From Sinohyriopsis cumingii (taxonomy: Eukaryota > Mollusca > Bivalvia > Unionida > Unionidae), in NCBI GenBank assembly GCA_028554795.2, contig CM068825.1, positions 155,549,053 through 155,613,052 on the forward strand: a DNA stretch of 64,000 nucleotides, given 5' to 3'. The translations under genes were made by a program, and so were the position numbers. Positions 12,998 through 26,900 of this stretch are shown here, piece after piece. The stretch's first letter is position 1. Each line of letters starts with the position of its first letter. The notes under the pieces are model-generated. The model was not told the origin of the DNA and did no database searches. It worked only from the letters and a program-made list of their open reading frames with translations.

Positions 12998-13125
12998 AAT
13001 TTGACAATTTTTTGGCTGCAAGAGCGGCAAGCAATGGTAATGGACAACAAGCACAGAGGCAGACAGCAAGTCGTAATCGACAGCTTCAAAAGGATGATGA
13101 TGATAATCCATTGTTTGCCTTGTAG
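12998..13125 (+). CDS. TOM1: TOM1-like gene, last coding exon
   Basis: After TTTTTCAG the exon supplies two bases that complete a Glu codon with the exon ending at 6437. It reads EFDNFLAARAAS, a Gln/Arg-rich linker, and ends KDDDDNPLFAL with TAG at 13123-13125. The pair EFD.FL..RA followed by an acidic run and a terminal LFAL matches the C-terminus known for TOM1/TOM1L2 (target of Myb1), a trafficking adaptor that binds ubiquitinated cargo, Tollip and clathrin on endosomes. The 3' UTR follows; an ATTAAA occurs near 13742 and an AATAAA near 14198. This is the strongest host call in the first third of the window. Confidence 0.7.
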
Positions 13126-14745
13126 AAATAATTTGTCTTGTGTTTCATTGACTGCTGTAAAGATATCTGTACATACATTTAAAAGGTTTGGAAAGGAAGG
13201 GGGAGGAAAAGATTGATTTGATATACTTGGAATTCATTTTTTTACATCTGTTTTCATGGTATTGCAAGAAAATGAAATTTTTGGCCTGTATGTAAGTTCA
13301 TTGATAAAGGGCCCTATTGTGTCAACAGAAAAGTCTTCTAATTTGAGATTTGTAGCAACTGTGGAACCCATGAAAATTTATACCACATGAAAAATAATGA
13401 AGTCTTCATAATCAAACGAGCAGTGTGAGGGGACAGATAGATGGCACATATATGGTGCCACAGTAAAACTGTCTTAAGGAGTCAATTTTGTCTTTGTACT
13501 TACTATTCATTCTTGTCTGTACTGACTTGGCTTCTTGTCAGGGAAATTTTAACTTGGGAAGAAACCAGATGTGACTTATATTTAGTACACCAGCTAACTA
13601 CACATGTGTACAGATAAGCATTGTTAATAAGTTCTAATATTTTGTAATATATGTCTTTAAGATGATATCATGAGAAACGGGAATGTTTGGGCACCAAGAC
13701 TGTAAAGAAATCTCAAAGAATGTGTATAAAGTGATAATGTTATTAAAAATATGTTTTTGGAAATCATACTTACAACTAGAGTAACTCATTTGTTTGAAAT
13801 TGTTCTTCATAGGAGAAATGTTGCTATTAAGTCTTAATAAGTTAAATCTGCCTTAAAGGAACACTTGTAAAGGACACCTATTCAAAAAGGACACTTTCAG
13901 GAATCTGCAGGAAAATCCATTGATAGGTGCCCTGTGCATAAAGGACATCCATCTATAAAGGACCATTTCAGGAATCCCCAGGAAACCATATACAGTTGCC
14001 CTGAATGTAAAAGACACCTATCTAACATGGACAGCGGACACGATGGTTATAACTATATATATTTTCACAGCATGAAAAGGATATTCAGTCGTTTCATTGT
14101 GTAACTCATGTTAATTCAATAACTTTGCTTGGTGCAAAAGATGTTTTTAAATATCTTAATATAAATGAGTTTAATATAAATGGGTATTTTTCAGAGACAA
14201 TAAAATACTCTTTATAGTGAATGCATAAAGTCAAAGTGAATCTGAAACATCATTCATAAAGAGGACACCTTTCTATAATGGGCAAATTTCTATGTCCCTT
14301 GCCTGTTCTTTATATACAACTTTATGGTCTTTTAATGCAGCTTTATCTTACAATTTACTCCCTTGACTGCCAAATATTGAAGTCTGCTGTCATGAATTAA
14401 ACAGGATACTTTTAGTGTCAAGTCAGAATTCATTCCAAAAATTGATAAATGAATGTGGCAAAGATATTCCCCATGGTAAGTCTTATGGATGTATGCCCGA
14501 TGTTGATTCTTACAGATATATGCCCTGTAGCGAGTCTTATGGATATATGCCCCGTGATGAGTATTACAGATTTATGCCCTGTGATGAGACTTAACGGATT
14601 TATGTCTTGACATGCCCCCAGATGAGTTTTACAGATTTATGTTCCATGATGAGTCTTAAAGATTTAAAAATTTGTCATTCAAAAAATGATAATGATAAAT
14701 GAATGTGGTAAGGATATGCCCCATGACTAGTCTTACAGTTTTATC
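13126..14745. other. 3' UTR/intergenic with degenerate tandem repeats
   Basis: 13853-14045 holds degenerate units built on AAAGGACACCTAT and TTTCAGGAAT. 14470-14740 holds degenerate units of GATGAGTCTTACAGATTTATG. Parts may be transcribed as the TOM1-like 3' UTR. No open frame of note. Confidence 0.5.
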
Positions 14746-15899
14746 AAAATCTTGTCATGCATAAAGACCATGGCAGGAAGTCTTGTTCACCATGACAGTT
14801 TACCTTAGGGAATATTCATAAAAAAAAGCTCAGTGGTGTGAGCTTTTTATGTAGACTCTGGTTAACATTCTCACCTGTCCAAAGACATGTTCATCTTATA
14901 TAGTTAAATAAAAATTGTGCTGATCTGATATCTAATACTGCCATCAAAGTCGCCGTCTTTAAAATATAATAACTATCCAGCATAGATGCAAGTAATACCA
15001 GCATTGGGTTTTTACCAGAAGACCTCTAATCATGTCTAGTCGGTCTCAATTAAGTTAAAGTGCTGATATGAAATCCAGTATGGTCACCATGGTAGCCATC
15101 TTGAAAATCTTGAAAATGCTTCTCTTAATAAACAGAAATATTGACATTGTGTTTTCACCCAAAGTCTTCTAATGGAGTTGGGTTTGTACTGAATGAAAAT
15201 TATGCCACTCTTACATCCATAATTGCAGCCACAGTGATTAATTGGACAGCTCAAGAGTATCAGAAATAGTTTTGATACACTACAGTTTGAAAGAAGTGAT
15301 GATCTTGAGTGCATCAGTCCTTTCAAGTGAACACGTGACTGAATTCTCTTTTGTAAAATTAGTTAAATACATAATTAAAATTTCTTTAACTATTGCTATG
15401 AGAAGAAAAGTTGATTTTGCTTCGTAATAATAAACAGTTAATTTTACAATCTTTTCTACAAATTGTGATTATTAAATATCTAATCTAAATTGAAATTATT
15501 TACTTCACCTGCATATTTGGTTGCAACTCCTTCAATATCAGTTCATTCATTTTTGCCTATTATTTTATTTTTGATAATTAGGCAAATCCTACATTAGCCA
15601 TAGCCCAACAGTGTGATCTGTTGATCTTGGCCAGAAAGTGAAATAACATTAAGAAAGCAGAAAGCTTACATCTTTTCAAAACAGTTATTGGTCTGCCTTG
15701 TTTTAAAACAAAATATCCAAACTTTATAAAGCTGTTGCACAGTAACAAGGACAACAATTTTGCAGTAAATTATAGGTAGTTAGTAATTTCAGTAATCAGG
15801 CATGTTCAGCCAGCCCTCAGTAGGACTTATTATCATTAAAGAAAATCAAACTAAAATTAAGACAGCAAAAAACATGCAAGCTGCCAAGCAGTAACTATA
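14746..15899. other. Intergenic, no gene seen
   Basis: AT-rich sequence. Phrases such as CCATGGTAGCCATCTTGAAAATCTTG near 15085 belong to the same degenerate family as 24430-26900. No other structure seen. Confidence 0.4.
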
Positions 15900-16372
15900 C
15901 CAGCGCCTTTGCAAAAAATCATTAATAGGAAAACATGGACCCAAGCCCCTGCAGTAAATAATTGATAGTAGAATGGGAACCCAGGCCCCTGCAGTAAATC
16001 TTTTTAATAGAATGGGGACACAGGCCCCTGCAGTAAATCAATAATAGAATGGGGATCTAGGCCCCTGCAGTAAATCATTAATAGTAGAACCATTGTCCTT
16101 TATATACAGGAACCCAGGCCTCTGCAGTAAATCATTCATAGTAGAATGGAGACCCAGGACCCAGCAGAAAATCATTACTAGTAGAAATATGATCCAGGTC
16201 AGTGCAATAAATCAATAATAGTAGAACAGGGACCCAGTTCCCTGCAGTGAATCATTAATAATAGACTGGGGACCCAGGCCCCTGCAGTAAATCATTAGTA
16301 GTAGAATGGGGACAAAGGATCCTGCAGTAAATTAATAATGGTAAAATAGGAACCCAGGCCTTTGCAGTAACA
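15900..16372. repeat. About 43-bp minisatellite (GGGACCCAGGCCCCTGCAGTAAATC)
   Basis: Ten or so diverged units containing CCCAGGCCCCTGCAGTAAAT followed by CATTAATAGTAGAATGG. Spacing varies by a few bases. No coding potential. Confidence 0.85.
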
Positions 16373-19180
16373 GTTTGCAAAAAAGTTGTAGCAGATTAGT
16401 ATCTTACCAGTTTTAGCTGATATTTTGAAATTCAGTTTTGAGTTGACTTCACTGGAGAAGGTCCACAATACTCTGTGACAAGAAGTAGTTTTGTTTCAGT
16501 GTTAACAGCCATTATTAATTTTAAGGCTTTTTAAAAAGTAACAGCATGAGGAAATTTATTGATGAACAGGTGCATCCAAAACCTGTATAAATGGATATAA
16601 ATGTTTGTCCTTTATTGACAGGTGTTGTATGCATAGAGGTTGAACATTTAAATAGTTTTAAGAAAAGGAATTGAAATATGTCCAATATTTGCAAGTATTC
16701 TTTTTATAGATATGTCCACTAGGCAAGTTTAACTGGTTATTTTCATTATGTAGAGACAAGAAAACTGGTCTCTCAGATACTGCCATAAAAAGGACACCTG
16801 TTTGTAAAGGAATATGAGTTACTCTTAATTTTGGTTTCATACTGAGCCTGTATATAATGGACATGCACTCACAAAGACGACAGTTTTGTAACCTCTTCAG
16901 TAACTTTTAAAGGCATATATGTTTAAAATACAAATCATTATATAAAACCATTTTGTGATTTTAGAGTTCTCTTTAATCAGTTATTTGATATTTAGATACA
17001 GACATTTTGTTATGGCCACCACCAGAATGTAAGAAAGGTTGTTTTAATAACAGGCGGGTCCCCAACGGAGGTTTAATTGTACAATAATATTTTTAGTCTG
17101 AAAGGCTTCAACACTTTGACTGTTTCAGATATAGATTCTTCAAGGATGTGACCTGATTGTATCTCCGGTCAGTGGCATCTCTTCTGGCAGAGACAAGATC
17201 TTGTTTATAATTTTGTTACTGTTACAATTGTTTGAAGATGGGTGCTAGAGAAGTAGGATTCATATGACTGAAAGCATCATACAATATAAACTTGTTTATA
17301 ACTCTAGTCCAAATGCAAACAACATTGACCCATAACTGTGGATGGATAAAGGCAGGTAAAGTCTGTGTAGTTTACAGAATATACAGTTTATAGCCATTTA
17401 TATGTCATCATGTATCTTCTTACAAATTGTTCGGCAGCTCAACTGATTGGAGATAAAATAAGGTTGGCATGTAAACTTCCTTCACACATCCAATGTACTA
17501 TGAATTTCGTAGCATGTGACCTTCAAACATCCATTGGACTGTAAGTTCCATTTATTTGTGCCACCAATTCTTGAGATTTTGTGAACATGACATTTTCTTG
17601 CATACATAAATTTGTGTATTTTTAGAATTGGTCATAATATAATGTTTTTGTTAGATATTTAAATTTATGGCTTGTAGCAAGCAATGCAAAAGAATTGGTA
17701 CCTTACCAAAAAAAGTGAATTTACAGTATGTTTTGACCCAAGATCAAATTTTCCTCAAGAACTCTCATTCTCCATACATGAACATTTAGTTTACATAGAC
17801 ACTAATTGTTCAAGCTTTTTGTATGCCTTGGATAAATAGGTACATGTAGCATTCATCTATATTATGTACATACATCCAAGTTTTTGTATATGCAACTACA
17901 ACTGTATCTTTTCATTGCTCCTAAATGCTTTGAAATATCTTTATGAAATTTGGTGTGCTTTTATTACATGATTAGACACTCTGTCCTGTAAAAATGGAGT
18001 CTGATAAACATTGTAAGAGTTATTTTGCCCTTTAAATTGTAAATTGTCTTTACATCGGCCACACTTGTCTAGATAATGTCTCAAGAACCATTCTGAGATA
18101 TTTTCGTTAAATTTCTTGATCATGACCAAAGTTTTGTGTCCTATTTAAATTTTGATTTTTTTTCCTTCTTTAGATTAGAGTTATCTCCATTTTTGGAAAA
18201 TTGTATTTACACGTCATATAATGAGGTGATTATTTGGACAGCACTTGCTGACAGATCTTGTTTAAATCTTAAAAGCATATTAAGAAATTAAAGGTTAATG
18301 AGATAATAAAAAAGCTTTGCTTATTAATATTTCGGAACCATCTATATGTAGAGCAGCTGTGAAGTATATCTTTCTTCATGGTTTACTGATTTATCCATTG
18401 TTATTAACTTGAAAAAAATTGTGCGTTTTATTTTGTTCATAATAAGAAAGGATAATAAGCTCATGATTATGTTTCATTCATAAATTGCATATTATTAAGT
18501 GCAGCCATATTATTATTATTATTGATATTTTTATTATTATTATTAATATTAAATTTAAAAAAATTCAGCTTGTAAAGCACTCAAAACATTGCCTTGATTC
18601 TTTTAGATTCTTAACACATATTTCTTCCAGATTTATTTTACAGTCATTGGTAAGTTTGTAAAAGTTTATGACAACCTGCCAAAGTTGAAAAATGAAAAAG
18701 CAGTACAGCAACATCTGTTATTGTGTATCCTACAAACTTGTGGTTTGTGCGACCTTGAAAAACACTTGAATTTTAGTGATTGGCTTGAAAAACATGTTGA
18801 ATTTTTACTGAAACTCCATGAATTTATCTGAGGTAATATAAAACATTAAACATTATATTCAGACATTTTGTTTCTGTTATGTTTTCCAAAATAATAAATG
18901 AATAAAAAGAATGTAATAAAATGGAGCAGATCAAATGACATTTGACAGTAGTAGTTGCCAGAGTGAGTATTACAGCTCACTAAATACTTAGTTCTTTTTT
19001 CTTCTATTTGTGCAGTGATAAAATAACATATGGACAACTTCAATTTTGGTAAGAAAAAATACTCGGTGATAATTGTAGGAAGTCCTTGAAAACTGGTGCA
19101 AACCATAATCTTGAAATTTCTTTGTCTGCTTCTACTCCAGTATCTTTCCATATCTCTTGAACTCTTTGGGGTATCTTCAA
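16373..19180. other. Intergenic, no gene seen
   Basis: AT-rich sequence with a short ATT-rich tract near 18507-18550. Nothing else recognised. Confidence 0.4.
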
Positions 19181-19715
19181 AAAACTATTTGTATAATGAT
19201 TAGAAATCCTGTTGTGTAAAAGTAGAGTCTGATCAGCATCAGATTTCGGCTATAGATGCACTGGTATAACAACTAGACATCATGCTGTGTAAAAATGTAG
19301 TCTGTTCAGCATAAGATTTCAACTATAGATGCATTGGTACAGCAACTAGACATCATGTCATGTAAAAATGTAGTCCGTTCAGCATAAGATTTCAACCATA
19401 GATGCATTGGTACAACAACTAAACATCATGTAATGTAAAAATGAAGTCTGATCAGCATAACATTTCAACTATAGATGCATTGGTACAACAACTAAGCATC
19501 ATGTCGTGTAAAAATGTAGTCCATTCAGCATAAGATTTCAACCATAGATGCATTGGTACAACAACTAGACATCATGTCATGTAAAAATGAAGTCTGATCA
19601 GCATAACATTTCAACTAGACATCATGTCATGTAAAAATGAAGTCTGATCAGCATAACATTTCAACTAGACATCATGTCATGTAAAAATGAAGTCTGATCA
19701 GCATAACATTTCAAT
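19181..19715. repeat. Composite minisatellite (about 85-bp units decaying to 50-bp units)
   Basis: Units contain GATCAGCATAAGATTTCAAC, TATAGATGCATTGGTACAAC and AACTAGACATCATGTCATGT. The first several units include the TAGATGCATTGG segment. The last three lack it and repeat every 50 bp, so one internal deletion has been amplified. Confidence 0.85.
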
Positions 19716-20400
19716 TATAGATACAAAATATCTGATTCCACAGTATAGTTTAAGAACTATCGAGATGACTGGAGAAAGTCAGGGCTCTTTTGCTGCAAGT
19801 TTTTCTCAAACTTGATTAGCATCCACGAGTTGATTTCAGATGAAAAACCAGTAATATTGGTCTATGCAGACTAACTAAGGACACATCTTTGGCCAGTGAA
19901 ATCCATTGGGTCAATATATGGATGACATGCAAATTAATTACATTTCAGAGTCATGCTGATATAAAGATTACAAACAAATTATTATTAGATACCTCAGTTT
20001 TTGTCGACTGCTGCCAGTGGTAGGCTGGTTCTAAGCTCCATATGTGTATGGTTCATTGACCAGTCTGTCATGTATGCCTCTGTGACTGAGCCATGGTTTC
20101 TGAATGATATATTGACACCATTAGTGGTCACTCACTAGATGTTTAAATAAAGATTTAGAATGGTTAGTCCGCTATGGAGGAGGTTAATGATGAATTCTGG
20201 AGCCATTTTAAGCTCTACTGTATTGCATTGTCATTTTCAGTAATTTCTGTTTACCAGTTATTTTGGCAGCAGTTTGAAGCTAGTCTTGCTTGATTTAAGC
20301 TTAGACTGTCAAACTTACGGCTCATGTCTGTCTTTGTCTTACCATGGAATTATGTGTTTACATGAACATCAGATATGAATTGACAGAAGCTTTGATGTAT

Positions 20401-20957
20401 TACAGTAATACCTCGTGCATTCGCGTTTCTGGATTCGCGAAATTTTTATTGGTACCCTCTACGTACATGTTTTCTTTATTTTATTGAATTGTACCTTCGT
20501 TATATGACTTCTGTGACATATGAAGTTTACCTAGTTTACCTTTCTGACAATGACAAAGAAAACGTCAGTCATTAAGTTTACAGTTTCATTCGTTACTTGG
20601 TTTTACCTTACTGTGAGTGCAAAAGAAAACGGCAGCCAATGAATTAGTATAGGGGTAATATTAGTATACATGTACCGTACTGTAAATGTGCTAATGTGGC
20701 AAATACCCATTAGGCGATACTGTACTCTATTTTTTATGTCAACCATTTATTTCTCTTTTTAAGGGTAATGTATTAAGCTAACTTTTAAATGAAATTAAAG
20801 TGCTTTGGGAGCATGATTTGGGTCATATTTAGGGTTTAAACCCTAGAAATAAGCATTTATTAGCATTTTTAGTGACTCGTACCAAACATTCACAATTCCT
20901 CCTGATCCGCGACTGGTTCTGGAACCTAACCTCACGAATGTTCGAGGTACTACTGTA
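20401..20957. mobile_element. Tigger/pogo-like MITE, 553 bp, TA target duplication
   Basis: It begins CAGTAATACCTCG at 20403 and ends CGAGGTACTACTG at 20955, so the termini are inverted repeats continuing into the ATTCGCG region. TA flanks both ends. No transposase is encoded. Termini of the form CAGTNNTACCTCG are typical of pogo/Tigger-derived elements. Confidence 0.75.
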
Positions 20958-21459
20958 CATACAAATAGAATTTTCTGGAAGCATTAGCCATTAGGTTGAT
21001 GAAAGGGCTATTCAGATCTGTTATCAGTTGGACTAAACAAATTGTAATCACTGATTGCTCAATCAAACACTTATGTATTTACTTTTTTTTAAAAGTGCAC
21101 AATGAAATGATTTTGGGGGGTAAATAATGACAGCATGCAGCAATATAAGAAAACAGGTGCTTAGATCAATTATGGTATGTATGTGTATGTGTGTTTTATT
21201 CAAATTACTCTTAATTTCTGCTTCTGCTTTTTAATTTTAATAGTAAACATTTTGCAGCCAGTTTCAAGCTGTCATTTGTTTCTGCAAATGATGTATATGT
21301 TATTTGTTTTTGCGAATGATATACATGAATATGAACTTATCTTTCATGCATATATATGAATTTATCTGTAAAATCTTGCATGTATTGTGTAAACTCTTCT
21401 TACATATATTTTATAAAATCTGCATATGTATGAATTTTTGTGCTGAACAATTTTAATAG

Positions 21460-22629
21460 TATAGTGAAACCCCTCAAAATCACAAACTCTTGGGACCAAA
21501 TTTAATTTTCATTTTAATGAGCAGATGTGAAAAAGTATGTCAAAAGTGCTTATGTGACAAGAGAGAGAAAGAGAATTAAGTATTAGAGAACACGTATATG
21601 TGGTTACAAGTATACACAGGTAAAAATTTGGTTTTTTTAAACATTTAATGAAAACTTACTTGAACAAAATATGTTGGTTCTGAAAATCACTTCTGGTTAC
21701 ATGAATAAATGCACACAAAAATACAGTCCTCATCACAAGAAACTGTAAGGAACAAAATAGTTTTATAACTTTACTATATGTCAGTTAGAATTATGAATGA
21801 CAATATTGTAATGTTTAAAACCTTCATATAATTTCTAATGTGCCTATGCCAAATTATTCTCCAGATTTTTTCAACATATGAAGAGACACAGAATTGTCTT
21901 CTCTTAGATCAGATTACTTTTCTCCAGTTGACAAATCCTACGATACATAGCTGGTCACTCTGAAATCTTGACATTCGAGTGAAGATGGGCATGGTCGTTG
22001 AAGTGCATGTATATAATAATTGTTCTCCTTTGTAAGTCAGTTGAGCAAATCTAACTTTTGACAATACTATTTTGTCAGTCTCCATTTGCATCACTAGCGA
22101 GGCTGCATGCTGGGTCAATAAAGCAGGGAGATTTTTAAAAAAAAAACACAGATTGTATGGATCATTTACACATCACATCGTGCTAATAAGTAGAAAAACA
22201 TACTCTTTCTTGAATGGCTTATCTACAGTTGTTTAGAAATTAAAAATGTACCATAAAGCTGGTTCTTTTATTGTGCAAAAAGACTTTAAATTTGCCTTGT
22301 CTCAGCCATAATCGATGTCAGTACAGGTCAAGTATTGTTTAAACCTCGCATGACCTTGGGACATTTTCATACCAGTGTTTGCTAACTGTAAATAATCTGG
22401 TCCCGCATTTGTCAGTAGCTAAAATGCATTTCCAAATTTGAAGTGAGTTTTGCCTTAATGGGAGGAACAGGATGTGTAAAATTGAAATTTGTTTCAGTTT
22501 TTGGAGAAAAGAGGTTTCAGTTTACTTGGGGATAAAATGATAGTAAAAGAGGAAAATTCCAGGATTCCACCAATATTTTAATGATAACTCCTGTATTCCA
22601 TTGGTTCGGTTTAGAGGGATTTCACCATA
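21460..22629. mobile_element. Mariner-like MITE, about 1.17 kb
   Basis: Left end TAGTGAAACCCCTC (21462) and right end GAGGGATTTCACCA (22627) form an inverted repeat with two differences. TA dinucleotides lie on both outer sides. AAACTCTTGGGACC follows the left end, as in many bivalve Tc1/mariner-derived repeats. No transposase frame remains. Confidence 0.5.
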
Positions 22630-22860
22630 CTGAGTTACATTTATGCTACCGGTCTGAAAAGGTCCAGTACTACTTTTCTGCTAAGACAGAACATATAAAT
22701 TTATCATATTTGTTTCTATAAAATACCTAATACATTTTGATAAACCATATATATGATTTTTTATTTATTTTGACCAGAGGCAAGTAATTAGGTGTTTGAA
22801 CTAAATCATATATATACCATCTTATGTGAATCATCAGTACTTGAAAAAGGCAGGATAAGG

Positions 22861-23289
22861 GGCCGTCCATTTAGTATGTACGCATGGAACGGGGAGGGGT
22901 TAACCCAAATGCATACGCTTGCGTATGGGGGGTCTACTGATAATGTATGTACACAGAGGAAACGGGGGATGAATTGTCTAATACGTAACCTGTTCAACTG
23001 GGTTCAGTACGCGTTTGAATTTTAGCAGACACTAAACTATTTAAAGCTACGCAGCTTATTTCTTTGTTGCAGCCAGACATCCAACATCAGTGGACTATCT
23101 GTTTTATTAAACACATTAATATTATTAATCCTTGATCATTTCTGCGTGGATTAAATATTGGCCATTCTATAAAATTTGTGAGGGTGCATCACGTGTATGT
23201 ACGCAGGGTGTGTAAAAAATTATGCATGTGTACTGGGAGGGGAGGGTCAAGCTTTGCCAGATTTTTGCGTACATACTAAATGGATGGCC
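22861..23289. mobile_element. MITE-like element with 23-bp TIRs
   Basis: GGCCGTCCATTTAGTATGTA at 22861 is mirrored at 23267-23289 with one mismatch over 23 bp. The interior repeats TGTACGCA and GGGAGGGG words. There is no coding capacity. The target duplication is unclear. Confidence 0.65.
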
Positions 23290-23857
23290 ACTAAAGGGGT
23301 TTTAAAAAAAAACAACTAATTGCTGCCAATGGTCCTTGCATAGTGGGCCCAGATGACATGGCGCTAACTCAGTGAATGACAGAATATATGGAAGATGTAA
23401 AGGACAGTGGAGAATAAAATAAATAAAAAATTCAAAACTAAAAAATTTTGGCATGATATCTGGTATGATATTGTCAAATTAGAAAACTTAAGCAACATTT
23501 GCATTGTTGGTTTTGATGATATTAAGCAAATATTCCCCCTGCTCAACATCCAGGTTATAATCCAAATGACCAGTCAGGTTATCATAGTAGTATGTAAAAT
23601 GATTGATTTGAAAGATTATTGAATATACTGCCTACATAATAAATGGTCCTCATAGTTCACACTGTCTCAGAATACATTACTGCCAACAGTTGTTTTTTTG
23701 TGCCCAGGTTTTCTGAACCTATCTACTTAGACTTTGGGCATTAATACATAAGCATGTTGACTGGATCCTACATTATATCTATGTATTATCACAAATTGAA
23801 ATCCAAAAGAATGCACAAATAACCAGACTCTTTTTGAAGACTTAAAGGCTCTTGATT

Positions 23858-23998
23858 GTGCCATTATCAGTATATTGTGCCATCATCATTGTATTGTGCC
23901 ATCATCAGTATATTGTGCCATCATCAGTATATCGTGCCATCATCAGTATATTGTGGCATCATCAGTATATTGTGCCATCATCAGTATAATGTGATGCC
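23858..23998. repeat. 19-20-bp minisatellite (TGTGCCATCATCAGTATAT)
   Basis: About seven units of GTGCCATCATCAGTATATT with small changes. Confidence 0.85.
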
Positions 23999-24429
23999 TG
24001 CCACATGTTGCATCATCAGTCTTTGTTGACATCACTGCAAGTTAAGAATTCCTTACTTTCTGTTCCCACATACTGGGCTGATGACTTTATCAAAGCATGC
24101 AGTGGATGACATACACAGTGAGATGATCTCTGCATCAATGCATTGCTGAACCCACAGCATGTTTAGTGTTTGTCAGCATTACAGTGAAAATGTACAGATT
24201 TGTGTTGACTGAAGCTTACTAATGATAAAACTGTGTCAAGGGCAGAAATTTCTAACTAAATAGGGGTTGGTGGATCTCATATTTTAGCTATACTGGTTTT
24301 GTGATGGCATGTTGTCTGTTCTCCATTGCCTTTCCATCATCAAGTGCTCTTCTTTCCATTGGTTATTGTTACTCCTTCTAAACTGATTGGTGAATTGCTA
24401 TGATGCATACATTCATGGCAGGATCTAGT

Positions 24430-26900
24430 TGGACCTCATGCTGCTTAGACATCCAGTATCGCTACTTTGGATTTTTGGATGGTCTTACCAGATTTGTTTA
24501 ATTTCCACATGGTCCTAAATTAAAATTCTGATGTCCAATATGGCCACTATTATCACCATCTTTAAAATCTTGTCATTGCTACTCCTGAGTGGAAAATCAT
24601 ATCAACATGGACTTTTCATCAGAAGACATTTTGTGATACCTAGTTAGTCATAAATGAAAATGGTGTCGCCTGGACATAGTGGCCATCTTTAAAATGTAGT
24701 TATCACTTCTCGTCCTCCTCCTGGATGAATTGTAATATTTCACTTAACTTTTACTTAAAGTCATCTTGTGACAAATGTATGGTCCCAAATGAAAAATGGT
24801 GCTGCTGTGATGTCCAGTATGGCCATGAGAACAGCCAGATTGAAAAAAAAATATTGCTCTTCTACAATGAAAATCATATTAACAATAGGTTATCTGAGGA
24901 AGACTTATCAGAAGATTTAATATGATGTCTAGTTGGTCCTGAATGAAAATTGTTCTGCTCAGGCATCCAGTATATCCGGTTTAGTGACCATATTTAAAAT
25001 CTTTTTATTGGTATGTGTTCTGGGTTGTGGTCATATCAAATCGGTTTTCCAATGGAGGACTTTTTATCATATCTAGTTAGTCCTGAATGAAGATGGTACT
25101 GATCTAAACTCTGATATGGCCACGATGGCAGGCATCTTGCAAATCTTGTTATTGATACTCTTCCAGAACAGAAAGACATATCGGTACGGGGTTTTCACCA
25201 GGAGTATTCTTAAAATGTCTTGTTGGTACTGGATGAAAATAGTTCCAATCTGATATCCAATATGGCCACCATGACATCCATCTTGAAAATCTTGTTGCTG
25301 CTACTCATCCTAAATGCAAAGTCAGATCAACATGGGGATTTCATAAGAAGACTAATTATGATATCTAATTGGTCCTGAATGAACATGTGCTAATTTGATC
25401 TCAGGTATGGCTGCTGCAAGGAAGATATTGAAATGCTATTCACCTAAAATTCCTGATTGGAGGGTCATATTAATATGAGGTTTTCACCAAAAGTCTTCTA
25501 ATGTCAAGGTCAACTAATGATGTCAAGGTCATGTTTGTCCTCATTGAAAATGGTCTCAATCTTAACATTCATTGTGGCTGCCACAGTGGCTAATTTGACA
25601 AATGTATCACGTAAGATTTTCAGAGATGGTTTCAACACTAAGCATTTAAAAAGAACAAATTGTTATATTGTGAATTCCAGGAAATTCTTCCCAGACATTA
25701 GAGCATCAGTCCCATTGAGTGTCATGTGCTTAATCACATTTGCCTGCACAGGTTTCATTTCTTTGTCATGCCAATAAAATCAGATATGAAAAGTCTGTTC
25801 TTAGTTGCTCAGTCATATTGTGTTTGGCACTGAGTACTAACTGATGTATCAACTCCTCTCAGTATGTTTATTACCAATGACCATAGCTACCACTGACCAA
25901 TCATAATGCATGCCGCTTGTGAATTGCCTTGGCATTTCTCAGGTTTCAACTATTTCTTGAAACAATAGTTGAACTACAAAAGATAAGAAAGTATCGTCTC
26001 AAAATTGAAGTGTGTGAAAATGAAACTAGATGCCATAATACAGTTTTATACTGTGGCCTTGACCTTTAAAATCCTGCATTCAAAATGTGAGGCATTTGCT
26101 CAGGTCCCTCAGTCCAATCTATGGAATGTGAAAGAAATTTCAATCACAAACATAGACGTCATGATTGTCAAAGAACAACAGCAATGTTTACAGTCACATC
26201 ACTCCACCCTTTTGCAGTCCACGAAAAACACTGAAAGGCCTTTAATGTTTTCTTCTGAAGGAACTTTATAATATGCATGATATACTGAGCTATTTAAAAG
26301 TGGTACCAATCTGACATCCAACTATAGCCAGCTTGAAAATGTTTATTGTCATTTCTTTTGAACCGATGGTTGTATCATCATGGGGATTTTCACTAAAAGA
26401 CTTGATGTCTAGCTGGTCCTAGAAATGATCCCAGTCTCTTATCCAATATGGCCTTAGCAGTGGGGTTTTCACCTTACAATGTCCAGTTGTTTTTAAATGA
26501 AAATGGTGCTGATCTGACAGCCAGTATGACCACAGCAAACATCTCGAAAATCTTGTTACAGCTACTTATGAATGGAAAGTCATATCATGAAACTGCTTAT
26601 CTCCAAATGGGTTGCTATATCAACATGGGGGTTGCTATATCAATGTGGGGGTTGCTGTATCAACGTGGAGGTTGCTATATCAACATCGGGGTTTTCACCA
26701 GTTGGTCCTAAATGAAAATGGTGCCAGTTGTACATCCAATATGGCTGCCATTGTGAATGTCTTAAAAAATCTTCTCGCTACTCCTCCTCAGTGGATGATC
26801 ATTATGACATGGGATTTTCACCAAAAGACTTCTAGTGACATCCACTTTGTCTCAAAAGAAAATGTAGCAAGCTGATGTCAGATATGTGTACCATATGCTA
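24430..26900. repeat. Degenerate long tandem repeat (about 150-230-bp units)
   Basis: The words AATATGGCCACCAT, ATCTTGAAAATCTTGTTA, GGTTTTCACCA and TTGGTCCTAAATGAAAATGG recur in the same order at least ten times with heavy divergence. A cluster GGTTGCTATATCAACATGGG is repeated four times at 26608-26695. The open frames here lie inside the repeats and show no protein family. Confidence 0.7.
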